Shown here piece after piece: positions 14,536-24,094 of a stretch of 37,844 nucleotides of DNA; the stretch's first letter is position 1, and every line of letters begins with the position of its first letter. The notes beneath the pieces were generated by a model. The model did no database searches. It worked only from the letters and a program-made list of their open reading frames with translations, and was not told where the DNA came from. The translations under genes were made by a program, and so were the position numbers. Origin of the DNA: QAMX01 sp964448855 (GTDB lineage Bacteria; Bacillota; Clostridia; Oscillospirales; QAMX01); contig CAYUXI010000018.1 of the NCBI GenBank assembly GCA_964448855.1, positions 1 through 37,844 on the forward strand. Direction: 5' to 3'.

Positions 14536-15272
14536 TGTCCATCCCTCACAGACTTCGTCAAGCTTCGGAGGGCTTCCGCCTCGGCAGGCAGCTCCTCCGG
14601 AGTGTCATGCGGCATGAATTCCAGCAGCAGCGTGCGCGGTGCCGGGAAATACCGCAGGTATTCGCGCCAGGCTTCGATGCCCTGACGCAGTGGGAGCCGT
14701 TGTCGGCCTTGCCAGTGAAACACGTGCAGATGCACCGTATCCGCTGCGAGCAGGGCTGCCGATGCGCAGTTTTCCTCGGTGGTTCGCCATTGCGACGGCT
14801 GCCAGTACATCCGGAACGCTGGGGAGTTGACCGTCCGCATCAGCCAATGTGCGTCCTCCGTCCACGTTTTCGCATGGCATTCCATGCACAGCGTCACGCC
14901 GCTCTGCTCGGCGAGCTCCGCCGCCTGGTAGCATTCGTCCAGCAGCCGCGCCCGCTCCTCCGCGCTCATCTCTGCGCCGCATTTATCACCGCACCAGAGG
15001 CGCAGAATCCCCGTCCCCTGCCGGTTGGCCGCCTCGATCGCACGGGGCAATTCCTGCAACGGCGTTTGACCCAGCCGAAAATACGTGCCGTAGGAGGAGC
15101 AGGAAATTCCGCTCGACCGCTGCAGTGCAACAATCTGCCGCACCTTGTCCGGGCAGTCATACGGGGCATGGACATCGCTGCCCCATTCGATCTGCGTGAG
15201 CCCGGCTTACGCGGCATGGCGCAGAATCTGTTCGGGCGAAAGCGAACGAAACGAGACGGAAACCAGCCCCAA
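14532..15272 (-). pseudogene. Decayed sugar-phosphate isomerase/epimerase (xylose-isomerase-like barrel)
   Basis: Most of the gene reads in one frame as a TIM-barrel isomerase/epimerase (TGILRLWCGDK, TLCMECHAKTWTED, VHLHVFHWQG, LLLEFMPHDTPEE). The N-terminal part (LVSVSFRSLSPEQILRHAA, then AGLTQIEWGSDVHAPYD) is in the same frame but interrupted by TAA at 15207-15209. The start region has no good start codon; an in-frame TAA lies just upstream of TTG 15270-15272. The rest could still be translated from ATG 15143, giving a truncated barrel. Together with the adjacent dehydrogenase it suggests a lost catabolic route for a sugar acid or polyol; the substrate is unknown. Confidence 0.75.
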
Positions 15273-15397
15273 TTAATCGAATGCCACCGCGTTCCACGCT
15301 CCCTTCCCTGTCGATTCGATGGTTTGGTGTTCAGCATAGCACATTTGTCCGTTTTTTTCAAGAGTTTCTCCGATTCGGCGGTTCATGCCGTGCAGAT

Positions 15398-15408
15398 TGT
15401 GGTATAAT
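15398..15408 (+). promoter_or_regulatory. Extended -10 promoter of the helicase gene
   Basis: TGTGGTATAAT is identical to the -10 region of the perR and pncB promoters. A clear -35 box is not visible at 17 nt, so the extended -10 probably carries recognition. It lies 18 nt before the first possible start. Confidence 0.6.
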
Positions 15409-15425
15409 GTTGACAAGGAAGGCGG

Positions 15426-18400
15426 GTGAGACGGATGGCGGACAACAACGACCAGATGAATCTGTTTGAAGACCTGTTGCAGATGCTTGTCAACGATGAT
15501 GCCGTTTCCAAAAACGACCTGATTGATCTCTATAAAAAGGTTCGAAAAAAGCGAGATTTACTCAGAAAAGAACGGGAAAAGCGTCAAAAAGAAGAGGAAG
15601 CGCAGCAGCGATATGCAGAGGAGCAGGCGCACGTCGAGGCCGTTACGAAGGCGGCACTGCCCGCCGATTTCCAGAACGCATTCGACGGGGATGTCCGCTA
15701 CGCCGGCTGCCGTGCCGATTCACCGGGCGATGCGCTGATTCTGTCGCTGCGCGAGCTGGGGCGCGTCGATCTGGAGCTGATTTCGTTTGCGTGCGGGCAA
15801 TCGATCCCCGACTGCATCGCAGCGCTGCACGGTTCGATTTACCGCAATCCGGAAACGTGGGGCGAATGCTTTTACCGCGGCTTTGAGACGGCAGACGAAT
15901 ACCTCTCCGGCAACATCACACCGAAATATCAGGCGGCCAAGGAGGCCAACCGGAAATACAACGGCTTTTTCGCCGACAACGTGGCTGCGCTGGAAGCCGT
16001 CCTGCCGCCGCAGCTCCCGGCGGAGCAGATTTATGTGACGCTTGGCTCCCCGTGGCTGGAGCCCAAATGGATTGACGCGTTTGTCGATTCCCTGCTCGGC
16101 CCCGATCGGCGGCGCATGGGCGACCGCGGCCGCACGACGCGCAATCCGATCACCGGCGAGTGGAAGCTGCCCTTTCAGGCGGCCTATACCTACAGCGTCC
16201 GTGCCGCCCGCACCTACGGGACAGTGCGGCTCAACGCCGTTGAAATCATCGAGCAGACGCTGAACATGAAGCCCGTCCGCGTCTACGACTCGCGTTATTC
16301 CTCCTCCAACCAGTCCGGCCGGATGCGCGTTCTGAATCAGGAGGAGACGATGGCCGCCGCCGAAAAGCAGCGCGCCATTCAGGACGCCTTCCACACGTTC
16401 CTTTTGAACAATGAGGAGCGCAAAAACGAGCTGGCCGCCCGGTACAGCGAGCGCTACGCCTGCATTCGTCCCCGGAAATTTGACGGCGGATTTCTGACGT
16501 TGCCCGGCAGCAATCCGGCCATTCAGCTATACGATTACCAGAAAAACGCCGTGGCGCGGATTCTGCTGACCAAAAACACGCTGCTGGCGCACGACGTCGG
16601 CACCGGCAAAACGTACATCATGATCGCCGCCGGGATGGAGCTGCGCCGGACGGGCATTTCCCGCCGGAATCTCTACGCCGTGCCAAACAGCATCATCGGG
16701 CAATGGCAGCAAAACTTCCACGATCTGTATCCGGAAGCCCGTGTGCTCACCGTCTCTCCGGCCGATTTCGTCCCCGCCCGCAGGCAGCAGGTGCTGGAAG
16801 CCATGTGTCACGGCGATTTCGACGCCATCATCATCGGCCATTCCAGCCTGGAAATGATTCCCGTTTCGCCGCAGTGGAAAAAGCACACGCTGGAGCGGCG
16901 CATTCGCACGATTCATGCGGCGGAGGACAAGCTGCGGCAGACCGGCAAGCGGCAGGATGCGGACAAGCTGCGCCGGATGGTGGAAAAGCTGGAGGATCAG
17001 ATCTGCGTTTTAGAGTCGGAAATCCGCCACGACGCCGCGACGGTCTGGTTTGACGATCTGAACATCGAAACCTTCTTTCTGGACGAAGCGCATCACTACA
17101 AGAACATTCCGTTCGACACCCGCATGGAAAACGTGATGGGCATCAACCGCACCGGCTCCGGCAAATGCCGGGAAATGCTCGAACGCGTCCACCTCGTACA
17201 GGAAACCAACCACGGGCGCGGTGTGGTCTTTGCAACGGGCACACCGATCACCAATTCCGTCACCGATTTATTCGCCATGCAGTCGTATTTGCAGTACGAT
17301 GAGCTCTGTTCGCTGAATCTGGAGCAATTTGACAGCTGGGCCGGTATGTTCGGTGAGCTGACAACCAACTTTGAGATCGATGTGGACGCCTCCGGCTATC
17401 GCATGGCCACGCGCTTTGCCAAATTCCACAATCTGCCGGAGCTGTCTGCGCTGTTTGCACAGATTGCCGACTTTCACTCGAACGACGCCGATGCCGCTGG
17501 GCTCCCGCTCTTCACCGGGTATACGGACTGCGTCCTGAAAAAGTCGCCGGAGCAGACCGCCTACATCCGCGACATTGCGGAGCGTGCTGAGCAGATTCGC
17601 GCCCACGCCGTCCCCCGCTCCGTCGATAATATGCTCAAGGTCACTACGGACGGGCGCAAGGCCGCGCTCGACCTCCGGCTGGTGGAGCCGAGTGCGCCGC
17701 CGACCGCCTCCTCCAAGGTGCAGAGCTGCGCGGAGCAGGTGTTCCACATCTGGCAGAATCCGACGCTGAGCGGCGCGACGCAGCTCGTTTTCTGCGACAC
17801 CTCCACGCCGAAGGACGCGTTCAACATTTATGACGAGCTGAAAACGCTGCTGGTGCGTCTGGGGATGCCCGCGGGGCAGATTGAGTTCATCCACGATGCG
17901 ACCACCGAAAAAAAGCGGCTCCGCTTGTTTGAGCGCACCAACGCCGGTGAAATCCGCGTGCTGATCGGTTCAACGCCCAAGCTCGGCCTCGGCGTCAACG
18001 TCCAGAGCCGGCTCTACGCGCTGCACCACATCGATATCCCCTGGCGGCCGTCCGACATGGTGCAGCGGGAGGGGCGCATTCTGCGGCAGGGCAATCTGAA
18101 CCCCTCCGTCGCCATCTTCCGTTATATCACAGACGGCAGCTTTGACGCCTATTCCTGGCAGCTGCTGGAAACCAAGCAGCGCTTCATCGCGCAGCTGCTG
18201 ACCAATTCCGTCACGGAGCGGAGCGGTTCCGACCTGGAAAACATGGTGCTCTCCTATGCGGAGGTCAAGGCGCTGGCCGTCGGTGACCCGCTGATTCGGG
18301 AGCGGGTGGAGGTCTTCAACGAGCTGAGCCGTCTGAAGCTGCTGAAGCAGCGGCAGGAGGAAACGACGAGCGAGCTGCGCGCATCGCTGGCCGCCATGCC

Positions 18401-18896
18401 GCAGCGCGTGGCACACGCCAAGGAAGAAGCCGAAGCCGCAGCGCTGGACGCCGAGCGGTACGCCGCAGAGCGCGTGGCCGATCGGCAGGATCGCCGGGAC
18501 ATCGGCGCACTCATTCTGAGCGCACTGGCTGACAATGAGCTGCGCCCGGCAGAAACCTTCCTCCTCCGGTATCAGGGCTTTGATCTGAAGCTCCCGGCGC
18601 ATATGCTCCGGGAACAGGCCGGGCTCTGGATTTGCGGCGCCGGGCGGTACTATGTGGAAATCGGCGGCTCCGATCTGGGTGCCGTTGTCCGGATTGACCA
18701 CGTGCTGGACGGTCTGGCCGCCCGTGCCGCCGCGCTCTCGGAGCAAGCTGCCGCATTGGAGACGCGCTGCCGCGAGATGGAGCAGATTTTGCAGCATCCG
18801 GCTTCCTATGACGATGCGATTGCGCGTCAGGCCGAACGTCTGTCGCAGATCGATCAGGCGCTCGGTGTGAATGCGCCCCAGGCGTCTGGCAAGTAA
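15426..18896 (+). CDS. Large SNF2-like superfamily 2 helicase
   Basis: This protein of about 1156 residues has a charged coiled-coil N-terminus (20-75), a unique region (80-370) and a complete SF2 helicase core: Walker A DVGTGKT near 390, DEAH (LDEAHHYKN) near 552, motif III FATGTPITNS near 604, and motif VI QREGRILRQG near 880. A coiled coil follows at about 960-1030. The core resembles the helicase half of the very large helicase/adenine-methylase proteins of clostridial conjugative elements, but no methylase motif (NPPY) is seen here. The GTG at 15426 (AAGGA 5 nt upstream) and the ATG at 15435 are both possible starts. It is flanked by pseudogenes and may be a genome-resident relic of a mobile element or a defence or repair factor. 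Confidence 0.82.
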   Translation: MRRMADNNDQMNLFEDLLQMLVNDDAVSKNDLIDLYKKVRKKRDLLRKEREKRQKEEEAQQRYAEEQAHVEAVTKAALPADFQNAFDGDVRYAGCRADSPGDALILSLRELGRVDLELISFACGQSIPDCIAALHGSIYRNPETWGECFYRGFETADEYLSGNITPKYQAAKEANRKYNGFFADNVAALEAVLPPQLPAEQIYVTLGSPWLEPKWIDAFVDSLLGPDRRRMGDRGRTTRNPITGEWKLPFQAAYTYSVRAARTYGTVRLNAVEIIEQTLNMKPVRVYDSRYSSSNQSGRMRVLNQEETMAAAEKQRAIQDAFHTFLLNNEERKNELAARYSERYACIRPRKFDGGFLTLPGSNPAIQLYDYQKNAVARILLTKNTLLAHDVGTGKTYIMIAAGMELRRTGISRRNLYAVPNSIIGQWQQNFHDLYPEARVLTVSPADFVPARRQQVLEAMCHGDFDAIIIGHSSLEMIPVSPQWKKHTLERRIRTIHAAEDKLRQTGKRQDADKLRRMVEKLEDQICVLESEIRHDAATVWFDDLNIETFFLDEAHHYKNIPFDTRMENVMGINRTGSGKCREMLERVHLVQETNHGRGVVFATGTPITNSVTDLFAMQSYLQYDELCSLNLEQFDSWAGMFGELTTNFEIDVDASGYRMATRFAKFHNLPELSALFAQIADFHSNDADAAGLPLFTGYTDCVLKKSPEQTAYIRDIAERAEQIRAHAVPRSVDNMLKVTTDGRKAALDLRLVEPSAPPTASSKVQSCAEQVFHIWQNPTLSGATQLVFCDTSTPKDAFNIYDELKTLLVRLGMPAGQIEFIHDATTEKKRLRLFERTNAGEIRVLIGSTPKLGLGVNVQSRLYALHHIDIPWRPSDMVQREGRILRQGNLNPSVAIFRYITDGSFDAYSWQLLETKQRFIAQLLTNSVTERSGSDLENMVLSYAEVKALAVGDPLIRERVEVFNELSRLKLLKQRQEETTSELRASLAAMPQRVAHAKEEAEAAALDAERYAAERVADRQDRRDIGALILSALADNELRPAETFLLRYQGFDLKLPAHMLREQAGLWICGAGRYYVEIGGSDLGAVVRIDHVLDGLAARAAALSEQAAALETRCREMEQILQHPASYDDAIARQAERLSQIDQALGVNAPQASGK

Positions 18897-18929
18897 GCCA
18901 TGCGTCCGTTTTTTTGATCACAGACGAAC

Positions 18930-18957
18930 AAACCGGCTGCATGATGCAGCCGGTTTT
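18930..18957 (+). terminator. Terminator after the helicase
   Basis: AAACCGGCTGC and GCAGCCGGTTT form an 11-bp stem around ATGAT, with a short T run. It stands 33 bp after the helicase stop. Confidence 0.65.
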
Positions 18958-18989
18958 GAAACAGGATATCATTCCATGGAGGAATTTTT

Positions 18990-19403
18990 ATGTGGATTGT
19001 TTTCGCGTGTCTCTCCGCCGTATTCGCGGCGCTGACGTCCATTCTGGCGAAGGTCGGCATTGACGGCGTCAACTCCAATCTGGCCACGGCCATTCGGACG
19101 GTCGTTGTCGTGCTGATGGCGTGGGGCATGGTTTTTCTCACCCATGCGCAGAGCGGGTTGGCCGAAATCAGCAGGCGGAGCTGGATTTTCCTGATTCTGT
19201 CCGGGCTGGCGACCGGCGCATCCTGGCTCTGCTATTACCGGGCGCTGCAGATGGGCAGCGCGTCCAGGGTCGCGCCCATTGACAAAATGAGCGTCGTGCT
19301 GACCTGCATTCTGGCATTTATCTTCCTGCACGAGGAGCTGACGCCGAAATCCGTGATCGGGTGCATCCTGATCGGTCTGGGCTCGCTCGTCATGGTGCTG
19401 TAG
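18990..19403 (+). CDS. Small EamA-family transporter (single domain)
   Basis: This 137-residue membrane protein has about five hydrophobic helices and one EamA repeat (VFAALTSILAKVGI at the start, SWLCYYRALQMG and VAPIDKMSVVLTCILAFIFLHEEL in the second half). Most EamA/DMT exporters have two such repeats, about 290 residues in all. Single-repeat members work as dimers, so this need not be truncated. GGAGG lies 10 nt before the ATG. The C-terminus overlaps the end of the convergent DUF2264 pseudogene by 14 bp. The substrate is unknown. Confidence 0.85.
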   Translation: MWIVFACLSAVFAALTSILAKVGIDGVNSNLATAIRTVVVVLMAWGMVFLTHAQSGLAEISRRSWIFLILSGLATGASWLCYYRALQMGSASRVAPIDKMSVVLTCILAFIFLHEELTPKSVIGCILIGLGSLVMVL

Positions 19404-19990
19404 GGCGGTCGCGCAGTGCGTGATCGACCGGTACATGGTCATCGCTCCACACCCGCTGCGCGGTATACGGCTGATCTGCGTCGCGCCAGAACGGGTGCGA
19501 CTCCGGCAGACCGAGCGGGAGAAAGGCAGTGGTGCAGAGGTACAGGCTGCCGGTGGAAATATAGGCTTCGGCCAGCGCGGGCTGATGGCCGCACAGGCCG
19601 ATCGTCAGCCAGCCGTCTGTATCAAACGTGTCCGGTGATGAGAAGCAGCGGCGCAGCGCACGGCAATTCGTCCGGCTTTTGCCACAGCTCCGTGGGTGCG
19701 CGGAGAATCCCCTGTGCGAGGAACGATGCATCCACCAGCGGCTGTGCGGAGGATTCGCCGGAAAAGTTGCAATAGTCCGCAGATTCCGGTCGCATCGCGT
19801 TGGCAATGGCCTTGCGGGTGCGTTCAGCGGCACACGTTCGCAGCGCTTCCTCTGCCGGGTTCTGCGCCGTCGTTTCCAGCCAGGGTGCCAGCCCTGCCAC
19901 GGTTCGGCAATGCGGCAAAGGAGCTCGACCCAGAATGCTCTCGTCCGATGCATGGCTGCGTGCTGTCCATCAGACGGTCATGCGCGGTTG
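19390..19990 (-). pseudogene. Internally deleted DUF2264 gene remnant
   Basis: Three pieces of a DUF2264 protein are recognisable on the minus strand in different frames. An N-terminal piece reads RAFWVELLCRIAEP (near 19940-19900). A middle piece reads LAPWLETTAQNPAEEALR and SAQPLVDASFLAQGILRAP (about 19895-19660). The C-terminus reads DGWLTIGLCGHQPALAEAY, STGSLYLCTTAFLPLGLP and WSDDHVPVDHAL (19620-19400). Intact family members are about 600 residues; only about 190 codons remain, so large internal deletions are present. DUF2264 proteins are linked to plant-glycan or uronate use, which fits loss together with the isomerase and dehydrogenase pseudogenes. Confidence 0.7.
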
Positions 19991-20314
19991 AAGCCGGTCG
20001 GTCACGTTGGCCGCGGATGGCCGGTTGATCGCTATGGAAATCACCAGCAAGCAAAGGATGAGCGCCGCCCAGACGCCGACACCGATCAGGGCGGCATTTT
20101 TATAAGCCCGTGCGCGTTCCGGATCGTTTTTCGTATACCTCGCCCATGCGATCAGGCCAAACAGCGGGATCAGCGCGGCCAGAAAGAGCAGACCCTTGCT
20201 GGTCGGTTTTTCCGGCTGCGGTTGCCATCCGCCCGGCTGTGTGGAAGCGCCGCATTGGGTGCAGAATGCTGCACCGTCCGGAAGCTGTGCGCCGCAGTAC
20301 GAACAAAATTTCAT
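19970..20314 (-). CDS. Zinc-ribbon membrane protein
   Basis: This 114-residue protein opens with a zinc ribbon (CSYCGAQLPDGAAFCTQCG: C4, C7, C18, C21). A Pro/Gln linker leads to two hydrophobic segments, at about 42-60 and 73-97, with a charged loop between them. Zinc-ribbon/TM proteins of this layout are common in Firmicutes and mostly uncharacterised. The ATG at 20314 is preferred because AAAGGAAC lies upstream and the ribbon normally starts MKFC; the longer frame adds an unrelated 29 residues. Confidence 0.8.
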   Translation of the reverse strand: MKFCSYCGAQLPDGAAFCTQCGASTQPGGWQPQPEKPTSKGLLFLAALIPLFGLIAWARYTKNDPERARAYKNAALIGVGVWAALILCLLVISIAINRPSAANVTDRLQPRMTV

Positions 20315-20452
20315 AATGGATGTTCCTTTCCGTTTTGGCCGTTTCGGCCGTGTTTGCAGAAGCTCCGGGTTCATGATACCATAATTTTCCGGCCTTGTCA
20401 ACCGGACAATGGCAGCTGCGTGCTCCGTTTCGCCTTTTGGCGGTCTTTTGGG

Positions 20453-20481
20453 TTGTTTCCGGTTGCGGATTGTGGTATAAT
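20453..20481 (+). promoter_or_regulatory. pncB operon promoter
   Basis: TTGTTT (20453-20458) and TATAAT (20476-20481) are spaced 17 nt, with the TGTGG extended -10. The leader to pncB is about 65 nt. Confidence 0.75.
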
Positions 20482-20553
20482 ATTCATCAATCCCCGCCCA
20501 ACACGTTCGGTTGGGCTGTTCCCTTGATTTTGATACAGACAGGAGTCCTATTT

Positions 20554-22008
20554 ATGGATCGTATGCTCAACGGCATCAACCTCTCCATGCTGACCGATTT
20601 CTATGAATTCACCATGGCCAACGGTTTTCTGGAGCATGGCATGAAGGATAAAATCACATACTTTGACCTCTTCTTCCGCAAGGTACCGGACGGCGGCGGC
20701 TTCGCCATTGCCGCCGGGCTGGAACAGGCCATCGAATACCTGCAGGATCTGCACTTTGCGCCGGAGGATATCGCGTATATCCGTTCCAAGCAGATTTTCT
20801 GTGAAGAATTCATCCAGTATCTCAGCGACTTCCGCTTTACCTGTGACGTCTGGGCGGTTCCGGAGGGGACGCCGATTTTCCCCGGTGAGCCGCTTGTGAC
20901 CGTGCGCGGCCCGGCACCGCAGACGCAGCTGCTGGAAACCATGCTGCTCGCCACCATCAACCACCAGTCGCTGATCGCCACCAAGGCCAACCGCATTGCG
21001 CGCAGCGCCAAGGGTCGGGTCGTCATGGAATTCGGCGCCCGCCGCGCCCACAGCTTCGCCGGTGCGCTGTACGGCTCCCGTGCCGCCTACATCGGCGGCT
21101 GCCCCGTCTCCTCCAATGCGCTGGCCGACCGGCTCTTCGGCATTCCGGCCGTCGGCACCATGGCGCATTCGTGGATTCAGATGTTCGACACGGAGTATGA
21201 CGCGTTCCGCGCCTACGCCGAAACCTATCCGAAGGACTGCACCCTGCTGCTGGACACCTATGACGTGCTGAGCAGCGGTCTGCCCAACGCCATTCGCGTA
21301 TTTGACGAGGTTCTGAAGCCGCAGGGCATCATGCCCGCCGGTGTCCGCATCGACTCCGGCGACGTCACCTATCTGACGCGCTGCATTCGTTCCCGCCTCG
21401 ACGCTGCCGGATATACCGGCACCAAAATCGTCGTCTCCAACTCGCTCGACGAGTATCTGATTCGCGATCTGCTCTCGCAGGGCGCCTGCATCGACACGTT
21501 CGGCGTCGGCGAGCGGCTGATTACGTCGCGGAGTGAGCCGGTCTTTGGCGGCGTCTACAAGCTCTGCGCCGTTGAAAACGACAACGGGGACATCATCCCG
21601 AAGATCAAAATCTCCGAAAACGTCGCAAAAATCACCACGCCGCACTTCAAAAAGCTCTGGCGGTTCTTTGACCCGAACGGCATGGCCATCGCCGATGTGC
21701 TCTCCCTGCACTCGGAGACGATCGACCCCTCCCAGCCGTTTGAGCTCTTCCATCCGGAATTCACCTGGAAGAAGAAAATCATCACCGACTTCACCGCGCA
21801 GCAGCTGCTGGTGCCGATTTTCCAGAACGGCCAGCTCGTGTATGACATCCCGTCGTTGGAGCAGGTGCGCGCCTATTCACAGGACTGCATCGACCACCTC
21901 TGGCAGGAGGTCAAGCGCTTTGACAACCCGCACGACTATTACGTCGATCTGACGCGCCCGCTCTGGGAAATCAAGCAGAAGATGCTGGCCGGACACGGTC
22001 AGCTGTAA
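20554..22008 (+). CDS. pncB: Nicotinate phosphoribosyltransferase
   Basis: This 484-residue enzyme joins nicotinate and PRPP to give nicotinate mononucleotide in NAD salvage. The N-terminus (NLSMLTDFYEFTMANGFLEHG) is diagnostic of the family. GARRAHSFAGALYGSRAAYIGG marks the catalytic region, and GVRIDSGD and FGVGERLITS form the phosphoribosyl-binding part. Full length is as expected. AGGAG lies 8 nt before ATG 20554; the longer frame to 20395 has no ribosome site and crosses the promoter. It is the first gene of a three-gene plus-strand run with an alcohol dehydrogenase and a sugar kinase. Confidence 0.95.
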   Translation: MDRMLNGINLSMLTDFYEFTMANGFLEHGMKDKITYFDLFFRKVPDGGGFAIAAGLEQAIEYLQDLHFAPEDIAYIRSKQIFCEEFIQYLSDFRFTCDVWAVPEGTPIFPGEPLVTVRGPAPQTQLLETMLLATINHQSLIATKANRIARSAKGRVVMEFGARRAHSFAGALYGSRAAYIGGCPVSSNALADRLFGIPAVGTMAHSWIQMFDTEYDAFRAYAETYPKDCTLLLDTYDVLSSGLPNAIRVFDEVLKPQGIMPAGVRIDSGDVTYLTRCIRSRLDAAGYTGTKIVVSNSLDEYLIRDLLSQGACIDTFGVGERLITSRSEPVFGGVYKLCAVENDNGDIIPKIKISENVAKITTPHFKKLWRFFDPNGMAIADVLSLHSETIDPSQPFELFHPEFTWKKKIITDFTAQQLLVPIFQNGQLVYDIPSLEQVRAYSQDCIDHLWQEVKRFDNPHDYYVDLTRPLWEIKQKMLAGHGQL

Positions 22009-22048
22009 CCCGCTCGGTGCGCCCCGTTTGATGAAGGAGGTTTCGCCT

Positions 22049-23155
22049 GTGAACATTGATTTTTTCAATCCCGTCCGGATTCTGTCCGGTGAAGGCTGTT
22101 TTCGCCAGTTTGACGGCTATGCTGCATTTGGCCGCCGCTGCATGATCGTCTGCGGTCAGCACTCGGCGCGAGCCTGCGGCGCTCTGGCCGATGCGGAAGC
22201 GTCGCTCTCCGCCGCCGGGATTGCCTATGATATTTTCGATCGGATTGAGTCCAACCCCATGATTTCCACGGTCTTCGAGGGCGGACGTCTGGCGCGGACG
22301 TTCGGCGCAGATTTCATTCTGGCCATTGGCGGCGGTTCGCCGCTGGATGCCGGGAAGGCCGTTGCCGCCTACGCCGCCAACCCGGAAATCACGGTGCCGG
22401 AGGATCTCTACCGCGTGACCCGCCGCCCGGCGCTGCCGCTTCTGGCCGTCAACACGACGGCGGGCACCGGCAGTGAGGTGACGCCGTATTCCATTCTGAC
22501 CGTTCCGGCGTTTGAAAACAAGCGCTCCTTTGGCGGCGACGATCTGTACGCGAAAATCGCGTTCTGCGACCCGACCTACACGCAGACGCTGCCGCGCTCC
22601 TTCACCATGTCCACGGCGGTGGATGCGCTCTGCCACGCCGTGGAGGGCTATTTCATGAAAAAAGCCAATCCCGTTTCCGATGCGCTGGCCTGTGAAGCGA
22701 TTTCCCTGCTTCAGGCCGGGATTCGCGCCGTGCTGGCGAACGACCTCTCCATGCACACCCGCGAAATCCTGATGTACGGCTCGACGCTGGCCGGGCAGGT
22801 CATCTCCCGGACGGGAACCGGCTTCGTCCACTCCACCGGCTATATGCTGACGTATCATCACGGTCTTCCGCACGGACAGGCCAACGCCTACTTCCTGCCG
22901 GACTTCGTCCGCTATATGGCCGAGGCCGCGCCGGAACGCGCCGCACGCGTCTACGCGCTCTGCGGTGTTGCCGATGCGGACGGGCTGGCCGCGCTGGTCG
23001 GCGGCTGTGACGAAATGCCGCTGAACCTGCATCTGTCCGATGCGCTCTGCGTCCGCTATGCGGATCAGACCATCGGCGCCAAGAACGTCGCCAACGCCAT
23101 CCGCGTGATCACGCGTGACGATCTGCTGGCCGTCATTCGCAGCCGTCTCGGCTGA
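22049..23155 (+). CDS. Iron-containing alcohol dehydrogenase
   Basis: This is a 368-residue group III (iron-dependent) alcohol dehydrogenase. The NAD(P)-binding motif is GGGSPLDAGKA (near 94-104). The metal-binding part includes STAVDALCHAVEGYF and HHGLPHGQANA. The substrate (butanol, propanediol, lactaldehyde or other) cannot be told. The GTG at 22049 has AAGGAGG 8 nt upstream and is preferred to the TTG at 22028, which overlaps that site. It lies 40 nt after pncB and 19 nt before the kinase, so the three are probably one operon. The link between NAD salvage and an NAD-dependent dehydrogenase may be only regulatory. Confidence 0.92.
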   Translation: MNIDFFNPVRILSGEGCFRQFDGYAAFGRRCMIVCGQHSARACGALADAEASLSAAGIAYDIFDRIESNPMISTVFEGGRLARTFGADFILAIGGGSPLDAGKAVAAYAANPEITVPEDLYRVTRRPALPLLAVNTTAGTGSEVTPYSILTVPAFENKRSFGGDDLYAKIAFCDPTYTQTLPRSFTMSTAVDALCHAVEGYFMKKANPVSDALACEAISLLQAGIRAVLANDLSMHTREILMYGSTLAGQVISRTGTGFVHSTGYMLTYHHGLPHGQANAYFLPDFVRYMAEAAPERAARVYALCGVADADGLAALVGGCDEMPLNLHLSDALCVRYADQTIGAKNVANAIRVITRDDLLAVIRSRLG

Positions 23156-23174
23156 ATCGGAAAGGAGCTGCCGC

Positions 23175-24029
23175 ATGGCATCCATTGTCTGTATCGGTGA
23201 AACCTTATGGGACGTCTACCCGGGACGTCGTTATCTGGGCGGTGCGCCGCTCAATGTGGCTGTGCAGCTGGCACGGCTCGGTGATACGGCCTGTCTGCTG
23301 TCCGCCGTTGGGCGGGACGAGAACGGGCGCGCCGCATTGACGCAGCTTGCTCAGCTCGGCGTGGACTGCCGGTTTGTCACTGTCAATGATCGCCCCACCG
23401 GAACTGCGCTCGTGCACCCGGAGCTGGACGGCGATCAGCGCTTTGACCTGCCGGAGGATGTCGCCTATGATCAGCTCGCGCTGTCGGATGAAGCGCTGGC
23501 GTCGTTGATTCGCCTGTCGCCGGACGCCGTCGTCTTCGGTACGCTGGCGCAGAAGCGCAGTGAGCAGGCCGCAGAGACCATTGCCCGCGCGCTGGACGCC
23601 CTGCCGAACGCGGAAGCGCTGTTGGACGTGAATCTGCGGAAGCAGCTGTATGACGAAGCCATTCTGGCCGACTCCATCGACCGCTGCACCATTCTGAAGC
23701 TGAATGAGGACGAGGTGGACACGCTGTCCTTCCTGCTGTTCGACTGCGTCATGGAGCCCGACCGCTTTGCGCGGTTCGTGTTTTCCGACTTCGCCTGCCA
23801 CACGGTGATTGTGACACGCGGCAGCCGCGGCGCATCGGCCTACAGCCGCACCTTTGAAACGTTCCACGCCGACCCCATTCCGGTCGATGTCGTGGATACG
23901 GTCGGTGCCGGTGATGCGTTCACGGCCGGGTATCTGCACGAGTGGCTGCGTTCGCACGAGATGGCCGCCGCGCTGAACGCCGGGAACGCAAGCGGTGCCA
24001 AAACGACGCTCCATGCGGGCGCATTCTGA
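23175..24029 (+). CDS. PfkB-family sugar kinase (fructokinase-like)
   Basis: This 284-residue ribokinase/PfkB-fold kinase phosphorylates a sugar or nucleoside with ATP. The N-terminal substrate motif (GGAPLNVAVQLARLG) is closest to fructokinases. The C-terminal DTVGAGDAFTAGYL carries the anion hole and the catalytic Asp. AAAGGAG lies 8 nt before ATG 23175. The operon ends at the terminator 24 nt downstream. Fructose is the best guess; ribose or another ketose is possible. Confidence 0.9.
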   Translation: MASIVCIGETLWDVYPGRRYLGGAPLNVAVQLARLGDTACLLSAVGRDENGRAALTQLAQLGVDCRFVTVNDRPTGTALVHPELDGDQRFDLPEDVAYDQLALSDEALASLIRLSPDAVVFGTLAQKRSEQAAETIARALDALPNAEALLDVNLRKQLYDEAILADSIDRCTILKLNEDEVDTLSFLLFDCVMEPDRFARFVFSDFACHTVIVTRGSRGASAYSRTFETFHADPIPVDVVDTVGAGDAFTAGYLHEWLRSHEMAAALNAGNASGAKTTLHAGAF

Positions 24030-24052
24030 GCCCATTTTTTACGCTGCACAGA

Positions 24053-24094
24053 AACGGGGGAACCGTCTTTTTTGAGACGGCTCCCCCGTTTTTT
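24053..24094 (+). terminator. Terminator of the pncB-adh-pfkB operon
   Basis: AACGGGGGA and CCGTCT pair with AGACGG and TCCCCCGTT, broken by one A/C mismatch, around a T-rich loop; six T follow. Confidence 0.85.

Noticed and set aside
20548..21753. 401-codon minus-strand frame opposite pncB
   Set aside because: It is a shadow of pncB with low-complexity Gly/Ala/Asp composition and no ribosome site.
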